A DNA stretch of 64,000 nucleotides from contig DATKRH010000242.1 of assembly GCA_035532295.1 (NCBI GenBank), positions 4,402 to 68,401 of the forward strand, read 5' to 3'. Shown here piece after piece: positions 1 through 12,110 of the stretch (its first letter is position 1; every line of letters begins with the position of its first letter). The notes under the pieces are model-generated. The model saw nothing but the letters and a program-made list of their open reading frames with translations, ran no database searches and was not told the DNA's origin. Position numbers and translations under genes: made by a program. This DNA is from DASUBV01 sp035532295. GTDB taxonomy: Bacteria > Actinomycetota > Actinomycetes > Streptosporangiales > Streptosporangiaceae.

Positions 1-659
1 TCGCCATCAAGGGCCTGGACGGAGCCGATGACGTGGCGGCCATTCATGAGGTGATCACCCGCAGGTTCCGGCGTTTCCTGGATGAACGCGAGGACACCGA
101 CACGCAGTCGCGGGCCGAGGCGGCGGGCGAGGTGCAGCGCCAGCACAAGTTCGCCTACCCGCCGGGCCTCCTGGTGATCGACGGCGGGCCGGCTCAGGTC
201 GCCGCGGCGGTGCGGGCGCTGGAGGAGGTCGGCGTCGTTGACGTGGCCGTTTGCGGCCTCGCCAAGCGGCTGGAGGAAGTGTGGCTGCCTGGCGACGACA
301 GCCCGGTGATCCTGCCGCGCACCAGCGAGGGCCTGTACCTGCTGCAGCGCATCCGTGACGAGGCGCACAGGTTCGCGATCACTTACCACCGTAAGAAGCG
401 GTCTGCCGCGCTGACCACCAGCGAGCTAGACGGCGTTGCTGGCCTCGGCCACTCGCGGCGGGCTACGCTGCTGCGACACTTCGGCTCGGTGCGCAAGCTG
501 AGGGCCGCGACGGTCAGCGAGATCGCGGCACTGCCGGGCTTCGGGCAGCGAACGGCCGAGTCGGTCTACGGGGCGCTGCACAGCGACCCGCGGCACCAGG
601 ACCCGCGGCACCAGGACCCGCGGCACCAGGACGCACAGCTAACGGGGGGGAAGACATGA
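1..659 (+). CDS. uvrC: UvrABC excinuclease subunit C, 3' part only
   Basis: Nucleotide excision repair nuclease subunit that makes the dual incision with UvrB. Only the C-terminal part is present; the reading frame is open from base 3 and the start lies outside the window. Visible hallmarks are the RNase H-like endonuclease core (LVIDGGPAQV, then CGLAKRLEEVWLPG and LPRTSEGLYLLQRIRDEAHRFAI) and the C-terminal helix-hairpin-helix pair (LDGVAGLGHSRRATLLRHFGS; ALPGFGQRTAESVYGAL). The last residues after the HhH are an in-frame triplicated pentapeptide DPRHQ, not normal for the family. It is followed 16 bp later by rapZ, the usual actinobacterial order. Confidence 0.97.
   Translation, partial: AIKGLDGADDVAAIHEVITRRFRRFLDEREDTDTQSRAEAAGEVQRQHKFAYPPGLLVIDGGPAQVAAAVRALEEVGVVDVAVCGLAKRLEEVWLPGDDSPVILPRTSEGLYLLQRIRDEAHRFAITYHRKKRSAALTTSELDGVAGLGHSRRATLLRHFGSVRKLRAATVSEIAALPGFGQRTAESVYGALHSDPRHQDPRHQDPRHQDAQLTGGKT
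585..629 (+). repeat. Three 15-bp tandem copies encoding DPRHQ at the uvrC 3' end
   Basis: The unit gacccgcggcaccag occurs three times without a mismatch, in frame, giving (DPRHQ)3 just before the stop codon. It looks like a replication-slippage expansion in an unconstrained tail. Confidence 0.95.
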
Positions 660-675
660 GTAACGGCGGCGGCGC

Positions 676-1551
676 ATGAGCGCGGACGACGCGTCACCCG
701 AGATGGTCATCATCACGGGCCTGTCCGGCGCCGGCCGCAGCACGGCGGCCAAGTCGCTGGAGGACCTGGACTGGTTCGTCGCCGACAACATCCCGCCCGC
801 CCTGCTGCCGACGATGGCCGACCTGGCCCGGCGGGCGAAGGGCGCGGTACCCCGGCTGGCCGCGGTGGTGGACGTGCGCAGCCGCGCGTTCTCGACGGAC
901 CTCAAGTCGGCCATCAGCGACCTGCACGCCCGCGGCGTCCGGCCGTACGTGGTGTTCCTGGAGGCCGGCGATGACACCCTGGTCCGTCGGTTCGACAGCG
1001 TGAGCAGGCCGCATCCCCTGCAGGAGGGCGGCCGGATCGTGGACGGGATCGCCGCCGAGCGCGAGCTATTGCAGCCGCTGCGCGCCGAGGCCGACCTCGT
1101 CCTGGACACCTCGGCGCTGAACGTGCACGAGCTCAGGTCCCGGATGCAGGACGTCTTCGCATCCGAGGGCGAGACCGCGCTGCGCGTTACCATCGTCTCG
1201 TTCGGGTTCAAGTACGGCCTGCCCGTCGACGCGGACATGGTCGCGGACTGCCGGTTCCTGCCCAACCCGCACTGGGTACCCGAGCTGGCGCCGCAGACCG
1301 GCCAGGACCGGCCGGTCCGGGAGTACGTGCTCGGGCAGCCGGGAGCGACCGACTTCCTGGACGCCTACGTTAAGGCGGTGCGGATCGCGCTGGCCGGGTA
1401 CGACCGGGCCGGCCGTCATTTCGTGGTGCTGGCCGTCGGCTGCACGGGCGGCAAGCACCGCAGCGTGGTCATGGGCGAGGAGATCGCGGCTCGCCTGTCC
1501 GGATCGTGGTCGGGTATCCAGGTATCGCACCGGGACCTCGGGCGCGAGTAG
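676..1551 (+). CDS. rapZ: RNase adapter / nucleotide-binding protein RapZ (YvcJ family)
   Basis: P-loop protein of the RapZ/YvcJ family. In Escherichia coli RapZ guides RNase E to a small RNA controlling amino-sugar synthesis; in actinobacteria its role is less clear. The Walker A motif GLSGAGRS is at residues 15-22, followed by DLDWFVADNIPP typical of the family, and the C-terminal half carries the conserved CTGGKHRSV motif near residue 256. Length (291 aa) is normal. The ATG at 676 sits 14 residues ahead of the P-loop as expected. It is followed after 3 bp by yvcK and then whiA, the conserved three-gene block. Confidence 0.96.
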   Translation: MSADDASPEMVIITGLSGAGRSTAAKSLEDLDWFVADNIPPALLPTMADLARRAKGAVPRLAAVVDVRSRAFSTDLKSAISDLHARGVRPYVVFLEAGDDTLVRRFDSVSRPHPLQEGGRIVDGIAAERELLQPLRAEADLVLDTSALNVHELRSRMQDVFASEGETALRVTIVSFGFKYGLPVDADMVADCRFLPNPHWVPELAPQTGQDRPVREYVLGQPGATDFLDAYVKAVRIALAGYDRAGRHFVVLAVGCTGGKHRSVVMGEEIAARLSGSWSGIQVSHRDLGRE

Positions 1552-1554
1552 CCG

Positions 1555-2598
1555 ATGCAGCGCGAGCCCGGTGCGGTCCAGGGGGACGGCGCGGTCCAGG
1601 AAGACGGCGCGGCTACTCCGCACGACGGGCTCGGCCCGGTCCCGGGGCGGCCGCCTAATCCCAGTGTGGTCGCGCTGGGCGGCGGGCACGGCCTGCACGC
1701 GTCGCTGTCGGCGCTGCGCCGGGTGACCCGCGATCTCACCGCGGTGGTCACGGTCGCCGATGACGGCGGTTCCAGCGGCCGGCTGCGCCGCGAGTTCGGC
1801 GTGCTGCCGCCCGGTGACCTGCGGATGGCGCTGGCGGCCCTGTGCGGCGACGACGCGTGGGGGACCACCTGGAGCCGGGTTATCCAGCATCGCTTCACGG
1901 GTGATCAGGAGCTCGGGGGGCATTCGGTGGGGAACGTCCTGATCGTCGCGCTCTGGGAACTGCTCGGGGACTCGGTGCAAGGGCTGGACTGGGTGGGCCG
2001 GCTGCTGGGCGCGCACGGCCGGGTGCTGCCGATGTCGTCGGTCCCGCTGGATCTGGCGGCCGAGGTAGAAGGCGCAGATCCCCGCAGGCCGGACGAGATC
2101 AGCGTCGTTCGCGGCCAGGTGGCCTGCGCGACCACCCCCGGGCGGGTACGGTCAATGTCGTTGATCCCCGCCGACCCGCCCGCCTGCCCGGAGGCCGTGC
2201 AGGCGATCGGGGAAGCGGACTGGGTGGTGCTCGGGCCGGGCTCGTGGTTCACCAGCGTGCTGCCGCACCTGCTGGTGCCGGACCTGGCGCGCGCGCTGCT
2301 GCGCACCTCGGCGCGGCGGATCGTCGCGCTGAACCTGGTGCCGCAGCCGGGGGAGACGGAGGGATTCTCCCCGCATGCGCACCTGGAGGTACTGGCCAGC
2401 CATGCGCCGGAGCTGGTCGTAGACGTGGTGCTCGCCGACGTTAACGCGGTGGAGGGAACTAGGGCAGAGCTCGAGAAGGCGGCTGGGTTGCTCGGCGGCC
2501 GTCTCGTGCTGGCAGACCTGGCCATGGGGGACGGGTCGCCCCGCCATGATCCGCGACGGCTGGCTGGCGCATTCGCACGAATATTTGAGGGGGAGTGA
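1555..2598 (+). CDS. yvcK: Gluconeogenesis factor YvcK / CofD-like protein
   Basis: Member of the CofD/YvcK family (UDP-sugar-binding proteins linked to carbon source use and cell wall synthesis in Bacillus and mycobacteria). The glycine-rich N-terminal motif VVALGGGHGLHASLSALR begins near residue 38, followed by TVADDGGSSGRLRREFGVLPPGDLR, both diagnostic. The first ~35 residues before the domain are a variable extension containing a duplicated 18-bp unit (1573-1590 and 1591-1608, encoding AVQGDG/AVQEDG), so the true start could lie a little downstream. It overlaps the upstream edge of whiA and is surely co-transcribed with rapZ and whiA. Confidence 0.94.
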   Translation: MQREPGAVQGDGAVQEDGAATPHDGLGPVPGRPPNPSVVALGGGHGLHASLSALRRVTRDLTAVVTVADDGGSSGRLRREFGVLPPGDLRMALAALCGDDAWGTTWSRVIQHRFTGDQELGGHSVGNVLIVALWELLGDSVQGLDWVGRLLGAHGRVLPMSSVPLDLAAEVEGADPRRPDEISVVRGQVACATTPGRVRSMSLIPADPPACPEAVQAIGEADWVVLGPGSWFTSVLPHLLVPDLARALLRTSARRIVALNLVPQPGETEGFSPHAHLEVLASHAPELVVDVVLADVNAVEGTRAELEKAAGLLGGRLVLADLAMGDGSPRHDPRRLAGAFARIFEGE

Positions 2599-2603
2599 GG
2601 CCC

Positions 2604-3584
2604 ATGGCGCTGACCAGCCTGGTGAAGGACGAGCTCAGCCGGGTCACCGTGCTCAAGCCGTGCTGCCGGAAGGCAGAGGTATCGACCTTGCTGAGATTCG
2701 CCGGCGGCCTGCATCTGGCCGGCGGGCGGATCGTCATCGAGGCGGAGCTCGACACCGGGGTGGCCGCGCGCCGGCTCAGGAGGGACATCGCCGAGGTCTT
2801 CGGCCATTCCTCGGAGCTGATCGTGGTCGCTCCGGGAGGACTGCGCAAGGGCAACCGGTATGTCGTCCGGGTGAGCAAGGACGGTGACAGCCTGGCCCGG
2901 CAGACCGGCCTGGTCGACGGCAACGGCCGGCCCGTCCGCGGCCTGCCCCGGCAGGTGGTCTCGGGTACCACCTGCGATTGCGAGGCCGCCTGGCGCGGTG
3001 CCTTCCTCGCCCACGGCTGCCTCACCGAGCCCGGCCGCTCGATGTCGCTGGAGGTCACCTGCCCGGGGCCGGAGACGGCGCTGGCCATGGTCGGCGCCGC
3101 GCGGCGGCTGAAGATTCACGCCAAGGCCCGCGATGTCCGCGGCGTGGACCGCGTCGTCGTCCGCGACGGTGACGCCATCAGCGCGCTGCTGACCCGGCTG
3201 GGCGCCCACGACAGCGTGCTGGCCTGGGAAGAGCGGCGGATGCGCCGTGAGGTCCGCGCGACGGCGAACCGGCTGGCCAATTTCGACGACGCCAACCTGC
3301 GGCGCAGCGCGCGGGCGGCGGTCGCCGCCGGGGCGCGGGTGGAGCGGGCCCTGGAGATCCTCGGCGCCGACGCCCCGGAGCACCTGATCGTCGCCGGCGA
3401 GCTGCGGATCAAGCACCGGCAGGCGAGCCTGGAAGAGCTCGGGCAGCTGGCCGAGCCGATCCTGACCAAGGATGCGATCGCCGGGCGGATCAGGCGGCTG
3501 CTGGCGCTGGCCGACCGCCGGGCGACGGAGCTGGGCGTGCCGAACACCGAGGCCACCTTGACCCCCGACATGCTGGTGCCCTGA
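2604..3584 (+). CDS. whiA: Sporulation transcription factor WhiA
   Basis: DNA-binding regulator of sporulation septation and chromosome segregation in Streptomyces, also present in non-sporulating Gram-positives. The N-terminal two thirds have the LAGLIDADG homing-endonuclease-derived fold (AFLAHGCLTEPGRS near residue 135) and the C-terminus holds the helix-turn-helix (RQASLEELGQLAEPILTKDAIAGRIRRLL). I chose ATG 2604 (MALTSLVKDELSRV) because that matches the family N-terminus and sits behind the purine run gagggggagtgagg; an in-frame GTG at 2595 would add only three residues and overlap the yvcK stop. Confidence 0.95.
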   Translation: MALTSLVKDELSRVTVLKPCCRKAEVSTLLRFAGGLHLAGGRIVIEAELDTGVAARRLRRDIAEVFGHSSELIVVAPGGLRKGNRYVVRVSKDGDSLARQTGLVDGNGRPVRGLPRQVVSGTTCDCEAAWRGAFLAHGCLTEPGRSMSLEVTCPGPETALAMVGAARRLKIHAKARDVRGVDRVVVRDGDAISALLTRLGAHDSVLAWEERRMRREVRATANRLANFDDANLRRSARAAVAAGARVERALEILGADAPEHLIVAGELRIKHRQASLEELGQLAEPILTKDAIAGRIRRLLALADRRATELGVPNTEATLTPDMLVP

Positions 3585-3731
3585 GCCGTCGCGCCGGCGA
3601 GCGCCCCGGCCGGCTCCTTTCGGTGCGACCCGGCGGGCCTGAGTCCGGTAATCTGCTGCCGTCGGGGAAAAGTGGCCACCGCGTCGGCCGAGCGACAAGC
3701 TGAGCGACGAAATCTGAAGGAGATCATTGCA

Positions 3732-4754
<1,023 letters not shown>

Positions 4755-4761
4755 CGACGCG

Positions 4762-5991
4762 ATGATGAACAGCATCGACGATCTGGAGGTCAGCGGCGCC
4801 ACGGTGCTGCTGCGAGCCGACCTGAACGTGCCCCTGGACGGGACCACCATCACCGACGACGGCCGGATCCGGGCCAGCCTGCCGACGATCAGCAAGCTGA
4901 CCGGCCGCGGCGCCAAGGTCGTGATCTGCGCGCACCTGGGCAGGCCGAAGGGCGCCGATTACGCCGAGCGCGCGGCCGGCGGCCCGTCCCTGGCGCCGGT
5001 GGCGGCGCGGCTGGCGGAGATCCTCGGCCAGCCCGTTCCGCTCGCTGCCGACGTGGCCGGGGAGTCGGCGGCCGCCGTGGCGGCCAGCCTGTCCGGCGGC
5101 GATGTCGCGCTGCTGGAGAACGTCCGCTTCGAGCCGGCCGAGACGAGCAAGGACGATGCCACCCGGGCCGAGCTGGCCGGCCGGCTCGCGGCCCTGGCGC
5201 AGCTGTACGTGGGCGACGGCTTCGGCGCGCTGCATCGCAAGCACGCGAGCGTCTACGACGTGCCCGCGCTGCTCCCGGCCGCGGCCGGGGACCTGGTGCT
5301 CGCCGAACTGGCGGTGCTGCGCCAGCTCACGGCCGAGCCCGAGAGGCCGTATGTGGTCGTGCTCGGCGGGTCCAAGCCGTCAGACAAGCTCGGCGTCATC
5401 GCCAACCTGCTCGGCAAGGCCGACCGGGTGCTGATCGGCGGCGGCATGTCCTACACGTTCCTGCTGGCCCAGGGACACGAGATGGGCCGGTCGCTGCTGG
5501 AGGCCGACAAGGTCGACGAGGTGTCCCGGGTGCTGGCCGACGCGGCCGCCCGGGGCGTGGAGATCGTCCTGCCCGTGGACCTCGTCGGCGCGGCGAAGTT
5601 CGCCCCGGACGCGGAGCATCACGTCTTCGACGTCACGGCGTTCCCCGCGGACTACGAGGGTGTCGACATCGGCCCGGCGACCCGTGAGCTGTTCGCGGCC
5701 AAGCTGGCCGACGCCAGGACCGTGTTCTGGAACGGGCCGGTCGGGGTCTTCGAGTTCCCGGCCTTCGCCGGCGGCACGCTCGCGGTGGCCCAGGCAATCA
5801 GCGCCGTCCGGGGCCTGACGGTGGTCGGCGGCGGCGACTCGGCGGCGGCCGTTCGCCGGCTGGGCATCCCGGAGGACTCCTTCGGCCACATCTCCACGGG
5901 CGGCGGCGCCAGCCTGGAATACCTGGAGGGCACCACCCTGCCGGGCCTGGCCGCCCTCGACGCCGCGCAAGCACGGGGGGCCGCGGCGTGA
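4762..5991 (+). CDS. pgk: Phosphoglycerate kinase
   Basis: Transfers phosphate from 1,3-bisphosphoglycerate to ADP in glycolysis. Visible hallmarks: VLLRADLNVPL near residue 14, the substrate-binding ICAHLGRPKG, VLGGSKPSDKLGVI in the hinge region, VFWNGPVGVFE, and the nucleotide-binding GGGDSAAAV near the C-terminus. Length (409 aa) is normal. Two adjacent ATG codons (4762, 4765) could both serve as start. The stop overlaps the tpiA GTG start, showing translational coupling. Confidence 0.97.
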   Translation: MMNSIDDLEVSGATVLLRADLNVPLDGTTITDDGRIRASLPTISKLTGRGAKVVICAHLGRPKGADYAERAAGGPSLAPVAARLAEILGQPVPLAADVAGESAAAVAASLSGGDVALLENVRFEPAETSKDDATRAELAGRLAALAQLYVGDGFGALHRKHASVYDVPALLPAAAGDLVLAELAVLRQLTAEPERPYVVVLGGSKPSDKLGVIANLLGKADRVLIGGGMSYTFLLAQGHEMGRSLLEADKVDEVSRVLADAAARGVEIVLPVDLVGAAKFAPDAEHHVFDVTAFPADYEGVDIGPATRELFAAKLADARTVFWNGPVGVFEFPAFAGGTLAVAQAISAVRGLTVVGGGDSAAAVRRLGIPEDSFGHISTGGGASLEYLEGTTLPGLAALDAAQARGAAA

Positions 5992-6782
5992 CCGCCAAGG
6001 CCCGCAAGCCCCTGGTCGCCGGCAACTGGAAGATGCACAACAGCCACTTCGAGGCGCTGGCCCTGACCCAGAAGCTGGCGTTCGCGCTCAACGCCAAGGA
6101 CTTCGCGGCGGCCGATGTGGCCGTGCTGCCGCCGTTCACGGCGCTGCGCAGCGTGCAGACGCTGATCGACGGCGACAAGCTGCAGCTGTCCTACGGCGCC
6201 CAGGACATCTCCTCGCACGACGACGGCGCGTACACCGGCGAGGTCTCCGGCCGGATGCTGGCCAAGCTGGGCTGCCGCTACGTGCTGGCGGGCCACTCCG
6301 AGCGGCGGCAGTACCACGGCGAGGACGATGCCCTGGTCAATGCCAAGGTCAAGGCGGCGCTGAAGGCCGAGATCGTGCCCGTGCTGTGCGTTGGCGAGCC
6401 GCTGGCGGTGCGCCAGGAGGGGCAGCAGATCCCGCACACGCTCGGCCAGCTCGACGGCGGCCTGAGCGGGCTGACCGGCCCGCAGGTCGCCGGCCTGGTG
6501 GTGGCCTACGAGCCGGTCTGGGCGATCGGGACCGGCGAGGTGGCCACCCCGCAGGACGCGCAGGAGGTCTGCGGAGCAATCCGTGCCCGCATTTCCGCCG
6601 TTCACGGGGACGAGGTGGCCGGTGGTGCGCGTATTCTGTATGGCGGGTCAGTGAAACCCGACAACATGCCCGCGATCATGGCTCAGCCAGACATCGACGG
6701 GGCGCTGGTCGGCGGGGCCAGCCTGGATGCCGGAGATTTCGTCAGGATCTGCCGGTATCGTGAGCTGACCGCGGTTTCCTGA
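5988..6782 (+). CDS. tpiA: Triosephosphate isomerase
   Basis: Interconverts dihydroxyacetone phosphate and glyceraldehyde-3-phosphate. All catalytic elements are visible: Lys in VAGNWKMH near residue 14, His in LAGHSERRQ, and Glu in AYEPVWAIGTG; phosphate-binding ILYGGSVKPDN near the end. It starts at a GTG overlapping the pgk stop by 4 bp and is 264 aa, normal for the family. Confidence 0.97.
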   Translation: MTAKARKPLVAGNWKMHNSHFEALALTQKLAFALNAKDFAAADVAVLPPFTALRSVQTLIDGDKLQLSYGAQDISSHDDGAYTGEVSGRMLAKLGCRYVLAGHSERRQYHGEDDALVNAKVKAALKAEIVPVLCVGEPLAVRQEGQQIPHTLGQLDGGLSGLTGPQVAGLVVAYEPVWAIGTGEVATPQDAQEVCGAIRARISAVHGDEVAGGARILYGGSVKPDNMPAIMAQPDIDGALVGGASLDAGDFVRICRYRELTAVS

Positions 6783-6834
6783 GCGGCGCCACGGCCAGAC
6801 ATGACCGACATGACAGAAGAGACGTGAAGCAGCA

Positions 6835-7065
6835 GTGACGGTCGCAATCTCCATCGTCTTGATCATTACGAGCCTGCTCATGGTGGTACTGGTCCTGCTG
6901 CACAAGGGCAAGGGCGGCGGGCTATCGGATCTCTTCGGCGGCGGTATCTCGTCGTCTCTGGGCTCGTCATCGGTGGTCGAGCGGAACCTGGACAGGATCA
7001 CGATCTTCACCGGAGTCCTGTGGTTCCTGTGCATCGTGGCGCTCGGCCTGCTGACAAATCACTGA
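6835..7065 (+). CDS. secG: Preprotein translocase subunit SecG
   Basis: Small membrane subunit of the SecYEG translocon. The 76-aa protein has two hydrophobic helices (roughly residues 3-22 and 53-73) joined by the glycine-rich KGKGGGLSDLFGGG loop that defines SecG. GTG start at 6835. Linkage to tpiA is the standard actinobacterial arrangement. Confidence 0.95.
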   Translation: MTVAISIVLIITSLLMVVLVLLHKGKGGGLSDLFGGGISSSLGSSSVVERNLDRITIFTGVLWFLCIVALGLLTNH

Positions 7066-7125
7066 CGGTAGGGCATCTGGCCCGCGAGACTGGCGGTCAG
7101 TGCGTCTTGAGGCAAGGGGTGAGCA

Positions 7126-7461
7126 GTGAGTAGTGGCAACGCCATCCGCGGAAGCCGGGTGGGAGCTGGGCCGATGGGCGAGGCGGAGCGCGGCGAGGCG
7201 GCACCGCGAGTGCGAGTCTCCTTCTGGTGCAGCAGCGGGCACGAGACCATTCCCAGCTTTGCCAGCGACGCGGCGATCCCCGACACCTGGGACTGCCCGC
7301 GCTGCGGCCTGCCGGCCGGCCAGGACGAGACCGCACCGCCGGCCCCGCCGCACGCCGAGCCCTACAAGACGCACCTCGCCTACGTGAAGGAGCGCCGCAA
7401 CGACACCGATGGCGCCGCCATCCTGGCCGAGGCGCTGGCGCGCCTGCGCAAGGGCGCCTAG
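7126..7461 (+). CDS. rbpA: RNA polymerase-binding protein RbpA
   Basis: Actinobacterial RNA polymerase accessory factor that binds the housekeeping sigma factor and promotes open complex formation. The 111-aa protein shows N-terminal basic AIRGSRVG, a central region with CSSGHE and CPRCG (zinc-binding or structural cysteines), and the C-terminal sigma-interacting helices (KTHLAYVKERRNDTDGAAIL, LARLRKG). GTG start at 7126 gives a standard length. It lies last in the + strand cluster and is convergent with the glutamate decarboxylase gene. Confidence 0.9.
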   Translation: MSSGNAIRGSRVGAGPMGEAERGEAAPRVRVSFWCSSGHETIPSFASDAAIPDTWDCPRCGLPAGQDETAPPAPPHAEPYKTHLAYVKERRNDTDGAAILAEALARLRKGA

Positions 7462-7487
7462 AGCTGGCACAGCGCAAGGGCGCCTAG
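7446..7487 (+). repeat. 16-bp direct repeat at the rbpA 3' end
   Basis: The sequence gcgcaagggcgcctag, which encodes the last codons and stop of rbpA (7446-7461), is repeated exactly at 7472-7487 with a 26-bp period. The second copy carries a spare in-frame-like RKGA-stop tail, suggesting a tandem duplication at the gene end. Confidence 0.9.
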
Positions 7488-7491
7488 CGCG

Positions 7492-8934
7492 CTAGTGCGC
7501 GAAGCCGCTGCGCGGCTTTCCGGGCAGGAGCGGGAGCGGCGGCGCGGGCTGCGAGGCCAGCGCGTCGGCCTGCGTCTTCAGGTCAGCGAGCAGCGAATCG
7601 GCTAGGTCCATGCTGAGCCCGTTCCGCACCACCAGCCGGAGCACGGCGGTGTCCTGCAGGTTCTCCGGGAAGGTGTAGGCCGGAACGAGCCAGCCGCGCT
7701 GCCGGAGTCGCTCGGACAGGTCGAAGACGCTGTAGCCCGCGCCACCCGAAGCGCTATCAGGCGAGCGCAGCCGGAAGGTCACCACCGGGAGGTCGGTGCC
7801 GTCCGAGAGCAGCTCGAACGGGCCCATCGCGGCGATCTTGCCCGCCAGGTGCCTGGCGACGTCCTGGCAGGCCTGCTGCACCTTGCGGTAGCCGTCGAAG
7901 CCCAGCCGCAGGAAGTTGTAATACTGCGCGACGACGTTGCCGCCGGGCCGGGAGAAGTTCAGTGCGAACGTGGGCATCTCGCCGCCGAGATAGTTCACCT
8001 TGAAGACCAGGTCGTCCGGGAGCGCCGCGGCGTCCCGCCAGATCACCCAGCCCACGCCTGGGTAGACCAGCCCGTACTTGTGGCCGGAGGCGTTGATGGA
8101 GGCCACCCGCGGGAGCCGGAAGTCCCACTCAAGGTCGGGGTGCAGGAACGGGGCGACGAAACCGCCGGAGGCGCCGTCGACGTGGATCGGGATGTCCGGG
8201 CCCCCGCCCGCCTGCAACTGGTCCAGCTCCTGGCTGATCTGCGCCACCGGCTCGTAGCTGCCATCCATGGTGGAACCCAGCACGGCGACGACGCCGATGG
8301 TGTTCTCATCGCACCGCGCGGCCGCCTCGGGGCCGGTCAGGTGCAGCCTGCCGGGCTCCATCGGCACCATCCGGGGCTCGACCTGCCAGTACCGGCAGAA
8401 CTTCTCCCAGCAGACCTGAACGTTCGCGCCCATGACCAGGTTCGGCCGGGCAGCGGATGCCCCGGCGGCGTCGCGGCGGGCGCGCCAGCGCCACAGCAGC
8501 GCCATGCCGCCGAGCATGCATGCCTCGCTGGACCCGGTCGTCGAGCAGCCCGTCGAGCCCGGCTCGTCGCCGTCGGGATGCGGCGTCATTGACGGCGCGT
8601 GCCAGAGATCAGCCAGGATGCTGACACAGCGGCGTTCCAGCTCGGCCGTCTGCGGATACTCGTCCTTGTCGATCATGTTCTTGCTGAAGCACTCGGCCAT
8701 GAGCTGCTCGGCCTGCGGTTCCATCCAGGTCGTCACGAAAGTCGCGAGGTTCAGCCGCGCGTTTCCGTCCAGGATCAGCTCGTCCCGGACCACCTGCAGG
8801 GCCGTGTCGGGCAGCATGCCCTGCTCGGCCATCCGGTAGCGGGGCACGGCGTGGCTGTCGGCCCGGACATACAGCGGGTTGATGTCAAGGTCCGGGGCGG
8901 CCGGCGGCTCGTCACCCCTAGCGTGCAGCGCCAT
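7492..8934 (-). CDS. gad: Glutamate decarboxylase (PLP-dependent)
   Basis: Decarboxylates glutamate to gamma-aminobutyrate, consuming a proton; commonly linked to acid tolerance or GABA metabolism. The 480-aa protein is full length. Hallmarks: GCSTTGSSEACMLGGMALLWRW, HVDGASGGFVAPF (Asp contacting the cofactor), and the PLP lysine in INASGHKYGLVYPGVGW. The closest named family is group II decarboxylase GadB. It is transcribed towards rbpA and stands alone with 79 bp to the next gene. Confidence 0.93.
   Translation of the reverse strand: MALHARGDEPPAAPDLDINPLYVRADSHAVPRYRMAEQGMLPDTALQVVRDELILDGNARLNLATFVTTWMEPQAEQLMAECFSKNMIDKDEYPQTAELERRCVSILADLWHAPSMTPHPDGDEPGSTGCSTTGSSEACMLGGMALLWRWRARRDAAGASAARPNLVMGANVQVCWEKFCRYWQVEPRMVPMEPGRLHLTGPEAAARCDENTIGVVAVLGSTMDGSYEPVAQISQELDQLQAGGGPDIPIHVDGASGGFVAPFLHPDLEWDFRLPRVASINASGHKYGLVYPGVGWVIWRDAAALPDDLVFKVNYLGGEMPTFALNFSRPGGNVVAQYYNFLRLGFDGYRKVQQACQDVARHLAGKIAAMGPFELLSDGTDLPVVTFRLRSPDSASGGAGYSVFDLSERLRQRGWLVPAYTFPENLQDTAVLRLVVRNGLSMDLADSLLADLKTQADALASQPAPPLPLLPGKPRSGFAH
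7502..7518. terminator. Hairpin at the rbpA/gad convergence
   Basis: Stem aagccg/cggctt with a 5-nt loop, followed by a short T run on the + strand. It lies inside the 3' end of the convergent decarboxylase gene, 40 bp past the rbpA stop. A plausible terminator for the rbpA transcript; no long T tract, as is usual at this GC content. Confidence 0.4.
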
Positions 8935-9013
8935 GCTGGGTCATCCCTTTCCGCGCAATGCTGGTGATGCCGCGAGGCGGCGGCCCCGCGGCCCGTTCAG
9001 CCGGAACTCCACG

Positions 9014-9860
9014 CTAGACCGCGCGCACGTAGCGGCAGAACAGGTAGCTGTCATCGGCGAGGACGTGGGCGAGCCGGAGCGGCTCGGGAGTGCCCGGCTG
9101 CTGATCGCCGAGCGGGCCGCCGGACAGGATCCGCCGGGCCTGGCCGCCGGCCAGCACCGGGCTGACCGTCAGGCAGAGCTCGTCCAGCAGCCCTTCGGCC
9201 GCGATCTGCGCTAGCAGGCTCGGGCCGCCCTCGACCAGGACGCGAGTGTGGCCAAGGGCGGCCAGGGCGCCGATGACCTGGCCGGCCGTCAACTGGTCCG
9301 TGTCGGCGACGACGAGGTGCGCGTGCCGGGCGATCGCGGCCCGCCCGTCGGCTGGAGCGGATCGCGTGGTCAGTACGATCGTGCGAGCATCGGCCGGGGC
9401 CTGGGCCAGGAGCGGAGCCTGCGGATCGAGATCGAGCCTGGCGCTCACCACGGCGATCGGCGGGGTCGCCGGGCGGCCCTGGCGCAGCGCTCTCAGGCCC
9501 GCCCCCGCCGCCCCGGCCACGGGCCGGGCCGGGCCGTACCCCTCGGCCCGCGCCGTGCCCGCGCCGACCAGGATCACGTCGGCCAGTGTCCGCAGGATCT
9601 GGAGCAGCCTCCGGTCGGCGGGGCCGCCCAGCGCGCCAGAGCGCCCGTCGATGACGGCGGCGCCGTCCACGCTGGCGATCATGTTGGCGCGAACCCACGG
9701 CCGGCCCCGCCCGGCGTGACCGGGGTGACCGGGATAGGCGGTGTCGCCGGGGTAGACATACAGGCTGGCCAGTAGATCGGCGTCGTCCCGCGGGCCGCCC
9801 CGCGGACCTGCGTCCTCCGGTCCGGCGACGGGAAAGATCTGATGCACGGTGAGCAGTGAA

Positions 9861-9880
<20 letters not shown>
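9014..9880 (-). CDS. Pyrimidine reductase family protein (RibD C-terminal domain)
   Basis: Dihydrofolate-reductase-like fold of the RibD reductase domain. Seen are WVRANMIASVDGAAVIDGRSGALGG, the NADPH-binding region ADVILVGAGTARAEGYGP, and LVEGGPSLLAQIAAEGLLDELCLTVSPVLAGG near the C-terminus. No deaminase domain is present, so it is a stand-alone reductase; substrate unknown. The GTG at 9880 overlaps the glgX 3' end by 20 bp; a second GTG at 9847 (giving MHQIFPVAG) would remove that overlap and matches relatives I recall, so the start is uncertain by 11 codons. Confidence 0.85.
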
Positions 9881-12101
<2,221 letters not shown>

Positions 12102-12110
12102 CCGCAGACC